Assembly (NCBI RefSeq): GCF_003173735.1
Contig: NZ_CP029551.1
Coordinates: forward strand, 1,479,501-1,543,500
DNA: 64,000 bases
Source: Methylobacterium radiodurans
Lineage (GTDB): Bacteria > Pseudomonadota > Alphaproteobacteria > Rhizobiales > Beijerinckiaceae
Direction of reading: 5' to 3'
Shown: positions 41,726-51,239 of the stretch, piece by piece
Numbering within the stretch: the first letter of the stretch is position 1
Layout: each line of letters begins with the position of its first letter
The notes under the pieces: model-generated
What the model saw: only the letters and a program-made list of their open reading frames with translations
The model's database searches: none
Told to the model about the DNA's origin: nothing
Translations under genes and position numbers: made by a program

Positions 41726-41751
41726 GCGGGCCTCCGGCTCAGGCGTCGACA

Positions 41752-43056
41752 TCAGGATTCGGCATGGAGCACGCGGCCCCGCGTCTCGGGCAGCGCGAAG
41801 GCCGCCACGAAGAACACCCCGTAGGCGATGGCCGCGAAGATCGCGATGGCGCCCGCCAGCCCGACCCCGGCGGAGAGGTAGCCGACGAGCGCCGGGAACA
41901 GGGCGCCGACGCCGCGGCCGAAATTGTAGCAGAAGCCCTGGCCCGAGCCGCGCAGGCGCGTCGGGTAGAGCTCGGTGAGGAAGGCGCCCATCCCCGAGAA
42001 GTAGCCCGAGGCGAAGAAGCCGAGCGGGAAGCCCAGAACCCAGAGCACCGCGTTCGAGAGCGGCAGCTGCGTGTAGGCCAGGATGACCGCGATGGCGCCG
42101 AGCGAGAAGATCAGGAAGAGCGGGCGCCGCCCGAGCCGGTCGGCGAGCCAGGCGCCGACGAGGTAGCCGGCGAACGAGCCGATGATCAGCGCCGCGAGGT
42201 AGCCCGTCGAGGAGACGACTGAGAGGCCGCGCTCGGTGGTGAGGAAGCGCGGCAGCCAGGTGGTGATGGCGTAGTAGCCGCCCTGGCAGCCGGCCGAGGC
42301 GAGCGAGGCCAGGATCGTGGTCCTCAGGATCGGGCCGGAGAAGATCTCCCAGATCCGCGGCCGGTCGCCGGAGGCCGCGGCCCGCGCTCTCGCCTCGACG
42401 GCGACCTCGGGCTCCCGCACGTAGCGGCGCAGGTAGAACACGAGGAGGGCCGGGAACGCGCCGATCACGAACATCCAGCGCCACGCGCTCTCGGGCGGCA
42501 GCCACGTGAACAGCACCGCCTGCGCCAGCACCGCCATGCCCCAGCCGATCGCCCAGCCGGACTGGACCGTGCCCACCGCGCGGCCGCGATACTGCGCCCG
42601 GATGGTCTCGCCCATCAGCACGGCGCCCGCCGCCCACTCGCCGCCGAATCCCAGCCCGAGGAGCGCGCGGGCGACGAGGAGCTGCTCGAAGTTCTGCACG
42701 AAGGCGCAGACGAGCGAGAAGAACGAGAACCAGAGGATGGTGATCTGGAGCGTCAGCACCCGGCCGATCCGGTCGGCGACGAAGCCCGCGAGCCAGCCGC
42801 CGAGCGCCGAGGCCAGCAGCGTCACGGTGGCGGCGAGCCCCGCGGTGCCGGGTTCGACCTGCCACAGCCCGATGATCGTGCCGATCACCAGCGGGTAGAT
42901 CATGAAGTCCATGCCGTCGAGCGCCCAGCCCGCGGCACAGGCCCAGAAGGTGTGGCGCTCCGTCGGATTCATGCTCCGGTAGAAGGCGCCGAGGCTCGCG
43001 TCGTCGATCGCGACCCGCTCGATCCCCGCCCCACCGGGCCCCGTCGCCGAACTCAT
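41752..43056 (-). CDS. MFS transporter, aromatic acid:H+ symporter-like
   Basis: 434 residues, twelve helices. GWALDGMDFMIYPLVIG in the first helix carries the Asp of the aromatic acid:H+ symporter (AAHS) family, followed by the loop motif LAGFVADRIGRVLTL. WLADRLGRRPLFLIF repeats it in the second half, and LTELYPTRLRGSGQGFCYNFGR is also family-like. It is followed at once by the LigI-like lactonase gene, suggesting uptake of an aromatic acid or its ring-cleavage product. The 5' gap to the chemoreceptor gene is 115 nt. Confidence 0.9.
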   Translation of the reverse strand: MSSATGPGGAGIERVAIDDASLGAFYRSMNPTERHTFWACAAGWALDGMDFMIYPLVIGTIIGLWQVEPGTAGLAATVTLLASALGGWLAGFVADRIGRVLTLQITILWFSFFSLVCAFVQNFEQLLVARALLGLGFGGEWAAGAVLMGETIRAQYRGRAVGTVQSGWAIGWGMAVLAQAVLFTWLPPESAWRWMFVIGAFPALLVFYLRRYVREPEVAVEARARAAASGDRPRIWEIFSGPILRTTILASLASAGCQGGYYAITTWLPRFLTTERGLSVVSSTGYLAALIIGSFAGYLVGAWLADRLGRRPLFLIFSLGAIAVILAYTQLPLSNAVLWVLGFPLGFFASGYFSGMGAFLTELYPTRLRGSGQGFCYNFGRGVGALFPALVGYLSAGVGLAGAIAIFAAIAYGVFFVAAFALPETRGRVLHAES

Positions 43057-43171
43057 GCCGCCTCCCGCCGATGATGCGGATGCGTAGCACGGCGCCGACG
43101 CGTTGGAATACCGGATGCCTGGTTGCCTCCCGGGGACTTGATATCCTTCGGGAGGTTCAGGGATCGGCGCC

Positions 43172-44857
43172 TCAGGCGGCGCGCACGGTCGCGAGGAAGC
43201 GGCCGACCTCGGCGTTCAGGTGCTCGGACTGGCGCGACAGCTCGTCGGCCGCGCCGAGCACCTGGGCGGCGGCGGCCCCGGTCTCCTCGGAGGCCGTGGC
43301 CACGCCCGCGATGTTCGTGGTCACCTCGTCCGTGCCGGCCGCGGCCTGGGTCACGTTGCGCACGATCTCCTGGGTTGCCGCGCCCTGCTCCTCCACCGCC
43401 GCCGCGATCGATGTCACGGCGCCGCTGAGTTCGCGGATGCGCGCCGATATGCCGCCGATGGCGCTCACCGCCTGACCGGTCGAGCCCTGGATCCGGCCGA
43501 TCTGCTGGGTGATCTCCTCGGTCGCCTTGGCGGTCTGGTTGGCGAGTTCCTTGACCTCGGCCGCCACCACCGCGAAGCCGCGCCCCGCCTCGCCGGCCCG
43601 CGCCGCCTCGATCGTCGCGTTCAGGGCCAGCAGGTTCGTCTGGCCCGCGATCTGCGAGATCAGCGCCACCACGTCGCCGATGCGGGCGGTCGCGCTGCTC
43701 AACTCCTGCACGAGGGCGGAGGTCTGCTCCGCCTCGCCGACCGCCGCCTCGGCGAGCCCGGCCGAGCCGTCGACCTGCCGGCCGATCTCCGAGACGGAGG
43801 CGCCGAGTTCCTCGGCCGCCGCCGCGACCGTCGTGACGTTGGCCGCCGCCTGCTCGGCCGCCGCCGCGACCGAGACGGACTGGCCGGCCGTCTCCCGCGC
43901 GGTGGACGCCATGCTCTGGGCGGTGGCCTGCAGCTCGCTCGCCGCCGACGAGACCGTGCCGATGATGCCGCCGACCGCGCGCTCGAAGCCGTCGGCCATC
44001 TCGCGCATCGCCGCCTTGCGCTGTGCTTCCGCGCCGGCACGGGCGAGCGCCGTCTCCTCCTCCAACTGGCGCGTGCGGATCAGGTTGTCGCGGAACACCT
44101 GCAGGGCCGCGGCCATCGCGCCGATCTCGTCGCGCCGGCCCGCCCCCGGGATGGCGAGCCCTGTCTCGCCGCCGGCGAGGCGGTTCATCGCGTCCGTGAT
44201 CCGCCGCGCCGGCCGCCCCACATGCAGGACGAGCCCGAGGATGGCCGCCGCGATCACCGCGACCACGAGGCCGACGAGGAGGAGGGTGAAAGTGAGGCCG
44301 CGCTCGTAGACGGCCCGGGCCCGGTCGCCGCTGGCGCCCGCGTAGCCGTCGTTCAGCTCGACGAGCTTCTGCAGCTCGCCCAGTACCTTGCCGATCCCGG
44401 TCGACATGGTGGTGATGTAGATCTTCTGAGCGCCGTCCCGGTCGCCGGAAGCCGCAATGGCGGCGATCCGCGCCTGGAGGCCCTGGTAGGCCTCCCACTC
44501 ACGCTCGTAGGCCGCGAAGAGGGCCTGCGCCTCGGCGGTCGCGGGGAGCGCGCGATAGGCGGAACGCAGGTCGGTGAGCTCGCGGTCGCGCTTGTCGACG
44601 GTCGCCTGGACGTCGGCGCGCAGCTCCGGCGTGTCCGCCGAGATGATCCGCACCCCGTTGACGCGCTGCCGGAGCACCAGAACCTGGATCTTGCCGAGGA
44701 TCTGGGTGGCCGGCAGGTGGGTGTCGCGCAGCTCGGCTGCCTCGCCGTTGACCGCGCGCAACTCGCGCACCGACAGCGCGCCGAGCGCCGCGACGAGGCC
44801 GAACATGATCGCGAGGCCGAGCCCGACCTTGGCACCGATGGTGCGCAGTCCCGACAT
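43172..44857 (-). CDS. Methyl-accepting chemotaxis protein
   Basis: 561-residue transmembrane chemoreceptor. I use the ATG at 44855-44857 because AGGA is 8 nt upstream of it and too close to the other ATG at 44861. Helix 1 is [19 protein letters not shown] (13-31). A four-helix-bundle (Tar-like/CHASE3-like) ligand domain follows to about 190, helix 2 is [21 protein letters not shown], then a HAMP domain ([18 protein letters not shown]) and the signalling tip with [20 protein letters not shown] and [16 protein letters not shown]. The C-terminal ATVRAA lacks a CheR docking pentapeptide. The signal sensed is unknown. Confidence 0.94.
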   Translation of the reverse strand: MSGLRTIGAKVGLGLAIMFGLVAALGALSVRELRAVNGEAAELRDTHLPATQILGKIQVLVLRQRVNGVRIISADTPELRADVQATVDKRDRELTDLRSAYRALPATAEAQALFAAYEREWEAYQGLQARIAAIAASGDRDGAQKIYITTMSTGIGKVLGELQKLVELNDGYAGASGDRARAVYERGLTFTLLLVGLVVAVIAAAILGLVLHVGRPARRITDAMNRLAGGETGLAIPGAGRRDEIGAMAAALQVFRDNLIRTRQLEEETALARAGAEAQRKAAMREMADGFERAVGGIIGTVSSAASELQATAQSMASTARETAGQSVSVAAAAEQAAANVTTVAAAAEELGASVSEIGRQVDGSAGLAEAAVGEAEQTSALVQELSSATARIGDVVALISQIAGQTNLLALNATIEAARAGEAGRGFAVVAAEVKELANQTAKATEEITQQIGRIQGSTGQAVSAIGGISARIRELSGAVTSIAAAVEEQGAATQEIVRNVTQAAAGTDEVTTNIAGVATASEETGAAAAQVLGAADELSRQSEHLNAEVGRFLATVRAA

Positions 44858-45136
44858 GGTCATTCCTGTAGATCCCGGGGCCGGTCGCATTCGGGCGGCC
44901 CGCTTCTGACTCCATCCAGATCGTAGCGGGCAATCCTTAATCGCCTCGCAAGCCCGGGCTTTGCCGGCTTCAAGACCGCACATTCTGTCATCTTCGTGCC
45001 GCACCGATAGGCGCTCGGCGGGTCGGGGCCCTGCCGCAGGAGCGGGCTTCATCGGGCGCCAAAATGCTGTAGACGAGCCTCTTCGACGGGCGCGTCCGAG
45101 CGGCGCGTCCCAGCCGCCCGAGCCGAACGCCCCACC

Positions 45137-46255
45137 ATGCCCACCGCTTCGCTCCCAACCCGCCCCGTGCCGCGCCCCGGTGTCGCGGCGATCGAGGCCT
45201 ACGTCCCCGGCAAGAGCGGCGCGCCGGGCGGTCATAAGGTCTACAAGCTCTCCTCGAACGAGACGCCGCTGGGCCCGAGCCCGGCCGCGATCGCCGCGGC
45301 GCGCGCGACCCTGGACGACCTCGCCCTCTACCCAGACGGCAGCGCGACCGTGCTGCGCACGGCGATCGCGGAGCGCTACGGCCTCGACCCGGCCCGGATC
45401 GTCTGCGGTGCGGGCTCGGACGAGCTGCTCTCGCTCCTCGCCTACGCCTATCTGGCGCCCGGCGACGAGGGCCTGTTCAGCGAGCACGGCTTCCTCGTCT
45501 ACCGCATCGCCATCCTGGCGGCGGGCGGCGTGCCGGTGGTGGCGCCCGAGCGCGACCTCACCACCGACGTCGACGCGCTCATCGCCCGCATCAGCGAGCG
45601 GACGAAGATCGTCTACATCGCCAACCCCAACAATCCGACCGGCACCTACCTGCCCTTCGAGGAGGTGCGCCGCCTGCACATGGCCCTGCCGCCCCACGTG
45701 CTCCTCGTCCTCGACGGGGCCTACGCGGAGTATGTCCGCCGCAACGATTACGGCTCCGGGCTCGACCTCGTGCTGGAGGCCGACAACGTCGTGATGACCC
45801 GCACCTTCTCGAAGATCCACGGGCTCGCCGCTCTGCGGATCGGCTGGATGGTGGCGCCCGCGCACGTGGCCGACGCGGTCAACCGCATCCGCGGGCCGTT
45901 CAACCTCTCGGCGGCGGCGATCCGGGCGGGCGCGGCGGCGATCGGGGACGACGCCCACGTGGCCGCGGCGGTCGCCCACAACGACGCCTGGCTCGCCCGC
46001 CTCACCGAGGAGGTCCGGGCGCTCGGCCTCGCCGTCACCCCGAGCGTGGCGAACTTCATCCTCGTCCACTTCCCCGACGAGCCCGGCCGCTCGGCGGCGG
46101 CGGCCGACGCCTTCCTGTCGGGCCGCGGCGTGATCACCCGGCGCGTCGCCTCCTACGGCCTGCCGGACTGCCTGCGGGTCACGGTCGGCAGCGAGGCCGC
46201 CAACACGGCCTTCCTCGGCGCGCTCCGCGACTTCCAGCGGGGCGCGCATGCCTGA
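45137..46255 (+). CDS. hisC: Histidinol-phosphate aminotransferase (HisC/aromatic aminotransferase)
   Basis: 372-residue fold-I PLP enzyme. The substrate loop is [28 protein letters not shown] binds the cofactor phosphate side, and the Schiff-base lysine is K226 in [17 protein letters not shown]. Its 3' end overlaps tyrA by 8 nt (ATGCCTGA). That pairing suggests it may also transaminate prephenate or 4-hydroxyphenylpyruvate, as HisC-type enzymes do in other bacteria, making it a tyrosine/phenylalanine enzyme as well as, or instead of, a histidine one. Confidence 0.92.
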   Translation: MPTASLPTRPVPRPGVAAIEAYVPGKSGAPGGHKVYKLSSNETPLGPSPAAIAAARATLDDLALYPDGSATVLRTAIAERYGLDPARIVCGAGSDELLSLLAYAYLAPGDEGLFSEHGFLVYRIAILAAGGVPVVAPERDLTTDVDALIARISERTKIVYIANPNNPTGTYLPFEEVRRLHMALPPHVLLVLDGAYAEYVRRNDYGSGLDLVLEADNVVMTRTFSKIHGLAALRIGWMVAPAHVADAVNRIRGPFNLSAAAIRAGAAAIGDDAHVAAAVAHNDAWLARLTEEVRALGLAVTPSVANFILVHFPDEPGRSAAAADAFLSGRGVITRRVASYGLPDCLRVTVGSEAANTAFLGALRDFQRGAHA

Positions 46256-47177
46256 GGCGGGAGCGGCGCCGCTCGGGCGCCTCGCCATCGTCGGCCTCGG
46301 GCTGATCGGCTCCTCGATCGCCCGCGGCGCCCGCCGCTACGGGCTGGCCGAAACCATCGTGGCGATCGACCGGGACGAGGCCGTCCAGACGCGCGTGCGG
46401 GACCTCGGCCTCGCCGATCAGGTCACGGGCGACGCGGCCGAGGGCGTGGCGGGGGCCGATCTCGTGATCCTCTGCGTGCCGGTGGGCGCTGTGGGCGCGG
46501 TCGCGGCCGAGATCGCGCCGCATCTCGCACCCCGCGCGATCCTCTCGGATGTCGGCTCGGTGAAGGGCTCGGTGGTGGCCGCAGTCGCGCCGCACCTGCC
46601 CGAGGGCGTGGCCTTCGTGCCGGGCCACCCGGTGGCGGGCACCGAGTATTCGGGGCCCGATGCGGGCTTCTCCACCCTGTTCCAGAACCGCTGGTGCATC
46701 CTGACCCCGCCCGAGGGCACGGACGAGGCGGCGGTCGCGCGGGTGCGCGGCCTCTGGGAGGGCCTGGGCGCTATCGTCGAGACGATGAGCCCGGAGCACC
46801 ACGACCTCGTGCTCGCCATCACCAGCCATGTGCCGCACCTGATCGCCTACAACATCGTGGGCACGGCAGCCGACCTCGAGGAGGTCACCCAATCCGAGGT
46901 GATCAAGTTCTCGGCCGGCGGCTTTCGTGATTTCACCCGGATCGCCGCCTCCGATCCGACCATGTGGCGCGACGTGTTCCTGACCAACAAGGACGCGGTT
47001 CTGGAGATGCTCGGGCGCTTCAACGAGGATCTGGCCGCGCTCGCCCGGGCCATCCGCTGGGGCGACGGCGAGGCGCTGCACGCGCTCTTCACCCGCACCC
47101 GCGCGATCCGCCGCGGCATCGTGGCGATGGGCCAGGAGACGGCCGAGCCGGATTTCGGGCGCCGCAAGGAGGGTTGA
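46248..47177 (+). CDS. tyrA: Prephenate/arogenate dehydrogenase
   Basis: 309 residues; NAD(P)-dependent oxidative decarboxylation of prephenate or arogenate in tyrosine biosynthesis. The Rossmann motif is [19 protein letters not shown]. Conserved stretches are [46 protein letters not shown] and [19 protein letters not shown], containing the prephenate-binding His and Arg. The start overlaps hisC by 8 nt, so the two are coupled. No chorismate mutase or ACT domain is fused. It is convergent with the acyltransferase gene. Confidence 0.95.
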   Translation: MPEAGAAPLGRLAIVGLGLIGSSIARGARRYGLAETIVAIDRDEAVQTRVRDLGLADQVTGDAAEGVAGADLVILCVPVGAVGAVAAEIAPHLAPRAILSDVGSVKGSVVAAVAPHLPEGVAFVPGHPVAGTEYSGPDAGFSTLFQNRWCILTPPEGTDEAAVARVRGLWEGLGAIVETMSPEHHDLVLAITSHVPHLIAYNIVGTAADLEEVTQSEVIKFSAGGFRDFTRIAASDPTMWRDVFLTNKDAVLEMLGRFNEDLAALARAIRWGDGEALHALFTRTRAIRRGIVAMGQETAEPDFGRRKEG

Positions 47178-47198
47178 GGAGCGGGGCCGGAGGACCGC

Positions 47199-48407
47199 TC
47201 AGGCCGCCCGCGGCCGCAGTCGACCGAGGAATGGCCCGCGCTCCCAGGCCCGCGTCAGGGCCTGCCCGGCCCGGATGCCGGGCCGCTCGACCGCGAGATG
47301 GACGAAGGCCGCCAGCAGGATTGCGGCGAGAGCCGCGACCGGGATCAGCAGTGGCAGCAGCCCGATCGGGACCATTCCGGTGATGGGCGCGAGATCGACG
47401 AAGAGCGCGCTCAGCACCAGCCCGTGCAGCAGGTAGACGCCGTAGGAGCAGGCGCCGAGCACCCGCGCGCCGCGCGAGCGCAGCAGCCCACTAAAATCAT
47501 TCCCGCAGGCGACGCAGACGAAGAAGGCGCCGTAGAGCGCGAGCGCGGCGGGCTTGCCCGACACGACCTGCGTGGTCGCGGCGAGGACGAGCGCGGCTAT
47601 GGCGAGGCCGGCGGCGGCCGGGCCGCGCAGGCGGGCGGCCAGGCCCTCGCGCAGCCGCACCTCGTAGGCCAGCATGCCGACGGCGAAGAGCGGCAGATAG
47701 CCGATCAGCGGCAGGACGTTCTTCAGCGGTCGCAGGAGCAGCGCCCCGACGAGGAGCCCCGCCGGCACCCACCAGGTCGGCGCCCGGCCCCGCACCCGGT
47801 CCATCGCGGCGCAGCAGGCCGGCAGCACCAGGATGTAGAACAGCAGCTCGTAGCGCAGCGACCAGAGCACGTGGGCGTTCATCCGCCCGCTCTCGGCCTC
47901 GCCGAGGAGCGGCGGCGTGCCCGCGCAGGCGAGCCAGCGCAGCAGCGCCGCCGCCTCCTCGTGGAGCGGACGGGCGTCCGCCCCGCCGGTCCGCCAGAGG
48001 ATCAGGCCGAGGATCATCAGGACCGAGGCGACGAGGGCCGGGTAGAGCCGGAACAGACGGCCGAGATAGAGGCGGCCGAGGTCGAGCCCGCGCAGGCCGC
48101 CGAGGATGCGGGGATAGAAGACGTAGCCCGTCACCATGAAGAACAGCCCGACGCTGCCCGCGCCGAGATTGTGCAGCGGCAGCGATGCGGGCGTCGCCCA
48201 GGCCGCGCCGGCGCGCGCCACGGAAATCCAGATCGCGAAATGGTGGACGAGCACCGCCAGGGCGAGCAGGCCGCGCAGGCCGTCGATGGAGGGCTCGCCG
48301 TCCGCAGGGACCGGAAAGCCCGCGCGGGCGAGGCCGTGCCCAGCGACGAGCGCGGTGGCGTAGGCGAGCGCGCCACAGAGCAGGATGTCCGCGACCGGAC
48401 CGAACAC
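47199..48407 (-). CDS. Acyltransferase 3 family membrane protein
   Basis: 402-residue integral membrane O-acyltransferase with about ten helices. Family marks are IDGLRGLLALAVLVHHFAIW with the conserved His, LGAGSVGLFFMVTGYVF, YLGRLFRLYPALVASVL and NAHVLWSLRYELLFYILVL (the WSLxxE block). It probably acylates a surface carbohydrate. An N-terminal helix precedes the usual start of the domain. It is unrelated to the hisC-tyrA genes it converges with and is 100 nt downstream of the DUF2125 gene on the same strand. Confidence 0.9.
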   Translation of the reverse strand: MFGPVADILLCGALAYATALVAGHGLARAGFPVPADGEPSIDGLRGLLALAVLVHHFAIWISVARAGAAWATPASLPLHNLGAGSVGLFFMVTGYVFYPRILGGLRGLDLGRLYLGRLFRLYPALVASVLMILGLILWRTGGADARPLHEEAAALLRWLACAGTPPLLGEAESGRMNAHVLWSLRYELLFYILVLPACCAAMDRVRGRAPTWWVPAGLLVGALLLRPLKNVLPLIGYLPLFAVGMLAYEVRLREGLAARLRGPAAAGLAIAALVLAATTQVVSGKPAALALYGAFFVCVACGNDFSGLLRSRGARVLGACSYGVYLLHGLVLSALFVDLAPITGMVPIGLLPLLIPVAALAAILLAAFVHLAVERPGIRAGQALTRAWERGPFLGRLRPRAA

Positions 48408-48507
48408 GCGTGCGTCCCCGATGAACCAGAGGGATCAGCGTGACCGGGCACCCGCCGCCGCGCAACCCGGGGTCGGGCGCTTCGGCGGCCGGTGTGGTCC
48501 GGTTGCG

Positions 48508-49617
48508 TCAGTAAAGCGGCTCGAGCCGCACGTTCGGGACGGTGAAGGGACCCAGCATGATTCGGCCGTCGCCGAGGCGCAGCGGCGGCAGCGGCTTCAG
48601 GGGAGATTCGCCGCCGGCCGGCGCGCCGTCCGTGCCGGGCGTCCGCACCGAGCCCAGGAGACCGCCGACGAGCGCCCCGACCAGCGCACCCCGGTCGGCG
48701 CCGTAGCGCTGGCCGACGAGGCTGCCGACCAGGGCTTCCAGGCCGGCCGCTCGCAGATCGAGCTGGCCCGCGACGCGGTGTCCCTCGTCGAGGCCGAGCG
48801 TGCCCTTGGCCTGGAGGCGGCGGTCGCCCTTGTTGACGGCGAGGTTGGCGAGTTCGAGCCGGCCCTCGGCCTCGCGCCAGATCTCCAACTCGCGCGCCAG
48901 CGTGCCGGTGCGCAGGACGACGGCCTTCGTCAGCGTGGCGTCGAGGGCGATGTCGGCCGGATCGGCGTTCCCGATCAGGGCGTTTGCCTCGGCCGAGCGG
49001 GCCTTGGTGAAGCGCAGGCTGGTATCCACCGCGCCGTCCGCGTCGAAGCGCCCCGGCGTCGGTCGGGCGTGGAGTTCGAGGTGCTCGCCCGCCACCTCGA
49101 CGGGTCGGTCGAGGGTGGGCCCGGAGACGGTGACCCGCGGCGCATCGACCGCCAGCGAGGCGCGCACGAACCCGTCCGCGGCGCCGTGGAAGCTGCCGCG
49201 CAGGCTCGTCCAGCTCGCCTCGCCCGCGAGGTCGCCCTGCCGGGTCCGGAACGGGCCGGTCGCCTCGAACAGGGCGTGGCGCGGCTGGTAGACCTGCACG
49301 AGCGCCGTGAAGGGCCCGAGGGTGAAGCCGCCATCGGCGCGGGCCAGCGCTACCGAGGCGCAGCGCAGCTCCAGCCGGAACGGGTAGCCGGTGATCGAGC
49401 GGTCGGCGCAGGTCCAGGTCCTGCCGGCAGCGGCCTCGCGGGCGAGCCACGCGTCGATCTCTCGCCCCGCGCGGTCGCGCAGGTAGAACCAGCCGGCGGT
49501 CCAGAGCAGCGCGACCACGGCCAGGAGGATGAAGGGCAGGAACAGCCCGAGGCGCGAGCCGCGCAGCCCGCCGCGCCGGTCCCGCACGATATCCGCCTGC
49601 CCCGAGCCCTGCGCCAT
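48508..49617 (-). CDS. DUF2125 family protein
   Basis: 369 residues from the ATG at 49615-49617; a GTG at 49633-49635 is the alternative start. One N-terminal membrane anchor (RLGLFLPFILLAVVALLWTAGWFYLRD) is followed by a large, probably periplasmic, beta-rich domain with RTWTCADRSITGYPFRLELRC, the most conserved part of DUF2125, and repeated VQVYQPRHALFEATGPFR-like strands. The family is found in alphaproteobacteria, often near tyrA, as here; no function is known. It resembles AsmA-type envelope proteins in general layout. Confidence 0.85.
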   Translation of the reverse strand: MAQGSGQADIVRDRRGGLRGSRLGLFLPFILLAVVALLWTAGWFYLRDRAGREIDAWLAREAAAGRTWTCADRSITGYPFRLELRCASVALARADGGFTLGPFTALVQVYQPRHALFEATGPFRTRQGDLAGEASWTSLRGSFHGAADGFVRASLAVDAPRVTVSGPTLDRPVEVAGEHLELHARPTPGRFDADGAVDTSLRFTKARSAEANALIGNADPADIALDATLTKAVVLRTGTLARELEIWREAEGRLELANLAVNKGDRRLQAKGTLGLDEGHRVAGQLDLRAAGLEALVGSLVGQRYGADRGALVGALVGGLLGSVRTPGTDGAPAGGESPLKPLPPLRLGDGRIMLGPFTVPNVRLEPLY

Positions 49618-49748
49618 GCCCGCCCTCTCCGTCACCGGCCCTGCACCTCCCGCGGCCTGTCCCGCGGGGCGGGCGGCGATGCAAGAGGGACGGGCACGGA
49701 TCTAGGACGCGCGCCCCGGATGTCAGGCGGGGATTCTCAAGCCCGCAC

Positions 49749-50210
49749 TCAGCCCCGCGGGGTGTCGGTGCTCAGGTCGTCGGCGATCGCCGCGCGCTCG
49801 GCCTCGTCCTCGGCGAGCCGGTGGACGTGCATCTCGGTGGCGCCATGGCCGCGCATCCGGGCGAGCCAGGTGCGGCCGAGATGCTCGCGCGGGCTCTCGC
49901 CCGAGGTCGCGACCGAGACGAGTTCGGCGATGCCGGCGGTGTCGCGGCGCACCGCCAGCACCACCGCGGCCCCGACCTCGTCGAGAGCCGGCTCGTTCAG
50001 CGCGTGCACGCCGACCACGTAGCGCCGGCCCGACCGGCCGCGCCAGGCCGAGAGCGCGAGCGCCGGGCTGCCCCGCAGCCCGGCCGTCGTCCTCAGACGT
50101 TCTTCCCGCACGTCCTGTCTCCGTGTGCGATCGTCCTTCAGGTCGCGGAGGGCGGCCGACCAGGACAGGGCTCGTTTGTTCGCCATTTGTTCTAGTTTAT
50201 CCGCCGTCAT
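49749..50210 (-). CDS. Hypothetical protein
   Basis: 153 residues, no family recognised. The core ALSAWRGRSGRRYVVGVHAL, VGAAVVLAVRRDTAGIAELVSV looks like a small alpha/beta or beta-sheet domain, and the C-terminal WLARMRGHGATEMHVHRLAE is charged. No signal peptide or membrane segment. ATGs at 50210 and 50186 are both possible; neither has a strong ribosome-binding site. Coding character (codon third-position GC) fits the strand. Confidence 0.6.
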   Translation of the reverse strand: MTADKLEQMANKRALSWSAALRDLKDDRTRRQDVREERLRTTAGLRGSPALALSAWRGRSGRRYVVGVHALNEPALDEVGAAVVLAVRRDTAGIAELVSVATSGESPREHLGRTWLARMRGHGATEMHVHRLAEDEAERAAIADDLSTDTPRG

Positions 50211-50321
50211 CCACAGGCGTCAAGCGCGACGCATCCTACGCAGGAGATGGCGATGGCGGGGGTTATCCACAAGACGGCCGGGCTGCGACACCGAGCGCCG
50301 TTCGCGCGCCCGGAGCCCGCG

Positions 50322-51095
50322 TCAGGCGGTGCGCGAGGCCGAGGAGCCGGGCTCCGGCACCGGGTGGCCGTTGGCGGCGAGCTCGGCCCGGCCCGCGTCG
50401 AGGAGCGCGTTGGAGGCGGTCTCGATCCGCTCCAGAACCTCGCCCTGGAAGGCGGCGCGGGCCATGCCCGGCGGGATCGGCGGCAGGAACTCGATCACCG
50501 CGGTGCCGGGCCGGCGCAGGAAGCCACGGCGGGGCCAGAACAGGCCCGTGTTGAGGGCGGTCGGCAGGCAGGGCACGCCGAGCGCCGCGTAGAGGTGGGA
50601 CAGGCCCTGCTTGTAGACGGGGGGCGCGTTGGTCGGCCGCCGCGTGCCCTCGGGGAAGATGATGAGCTGGCGCCCGCGCGCGATGGCGTCCGCGGCGGCT
50701 GCGTTCATCAGGCTCATGGCGCGATTCCCCTTCGAGCGGTCGATCGCCACCATGCCGCCGCGCGACAGGTGCCAGCCGACGACCGGGATGAAGAGCAGCT
50801 CCCGCTTCAGGATGTAGGCGAATTCCGGGAAGACCGTGCAGAGCGCCAGCGTCTCCAGGGCCGACTGGTGCTTGGCGGCGACGAGGAGCGGTCCCGGCGG
50901 GATGTTCTCCAGGCCGCGGAACTCCACGCGGATGCCGGCCACGTGCCGCAGCAGCCAGATCGTGGTGTTCCCCCAGAGCCGTGCGACCCCGAGCACCGTG
51001 CGCCGCGAGACCAGGGCCGGCAGGCAGCCCAGAGCGATCACCGCGGTGGCGGCATAGAAGCAGAGGTTGAAGGCGAGGGAGCGGAGCGCGAGCAT
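50322..51095 (-). CDS. plsC: 1-acyl-sn-glycerol-3-phosphate acyltransferase
   Basis: 257-residue membrane enzyme that acylates lysophosphatidate in phospholipid synthesis. One or two N-terminal hydrophobic segments precede the acyltransferase motifs: AAKHQSALETLAL (block I), IDRSKGNRAMSLM, and LIIFPEGTRR (block III, FPEGTR). In block I the usual HX4D reads HX4E (H76, E81), a conservative change of the catalytic-dyad acid that I believe occurs in other alphaproteobacterial PlsC proteins. It stands alone; 144 nt separate it from the ggt stop downstream. Confidence 0.92.
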   Translation of the reverse strand: MLALRSLAFNLCFYAATAVIALGCLPALVSRRTVLGVARLWGNTTIWLLRHVAGIRVEFRGLENIPPGPLLVAAKHQSALETLALCTVFPEFAYILKRELLFIPVVGWHLSRGGMVAIDRSKGNRAMSLMNAAAADAIARGRQLIIFPEGTRRPTNAPPVYKQGLSHLYAALGVPCLPTALNTGLFWPRRGFLRRPGTAVIEFLPPIPPGMARAAFQGEVLERIETASNALLDAGRAELAANGHPVPEPGSSASRTA

Positions 51096-51174
51096 GGGGA
51101 CCTGTGCAGAGCGGCCCCCTTTAGCCCGGCTTCGCGCCGGGGGACAGACGGAGGCCGTCCCAGGGTCACGGTTT

Positions 51175-51230
51175 CGAAAGGTCTAGGACCTTTCGCAGGT
51201 CCCGGGCAGGGCCCGGCTCGGCGAAGCCGA
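51175..51230 (-). terminator. Hairpins downstream of ggt
   Basis: Two exact hairpins lie between the ggt stop and the plsC start: CGAAAGGTC/GACCTTTCG around TAG (51175-51195) and TCGGC/GCCGA around GAA (51218-51230). Both are in the 3' region of the leftward ggt transcript and upstream of the plsC start, which is transcribed from the same strand on the other side. A terminator role is plausible; there is no T run. Confidence 0.45.
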
Positions 51231-51239
51231 ACTCCGGCC

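Noticed and set aside
43172..46288. Chemoreceptor frame extending to 46288 opposite hisC
   Set aside because: The receptor's first membrane helix begins right after the ATG at 44857; the rest is the antisense of hisC.
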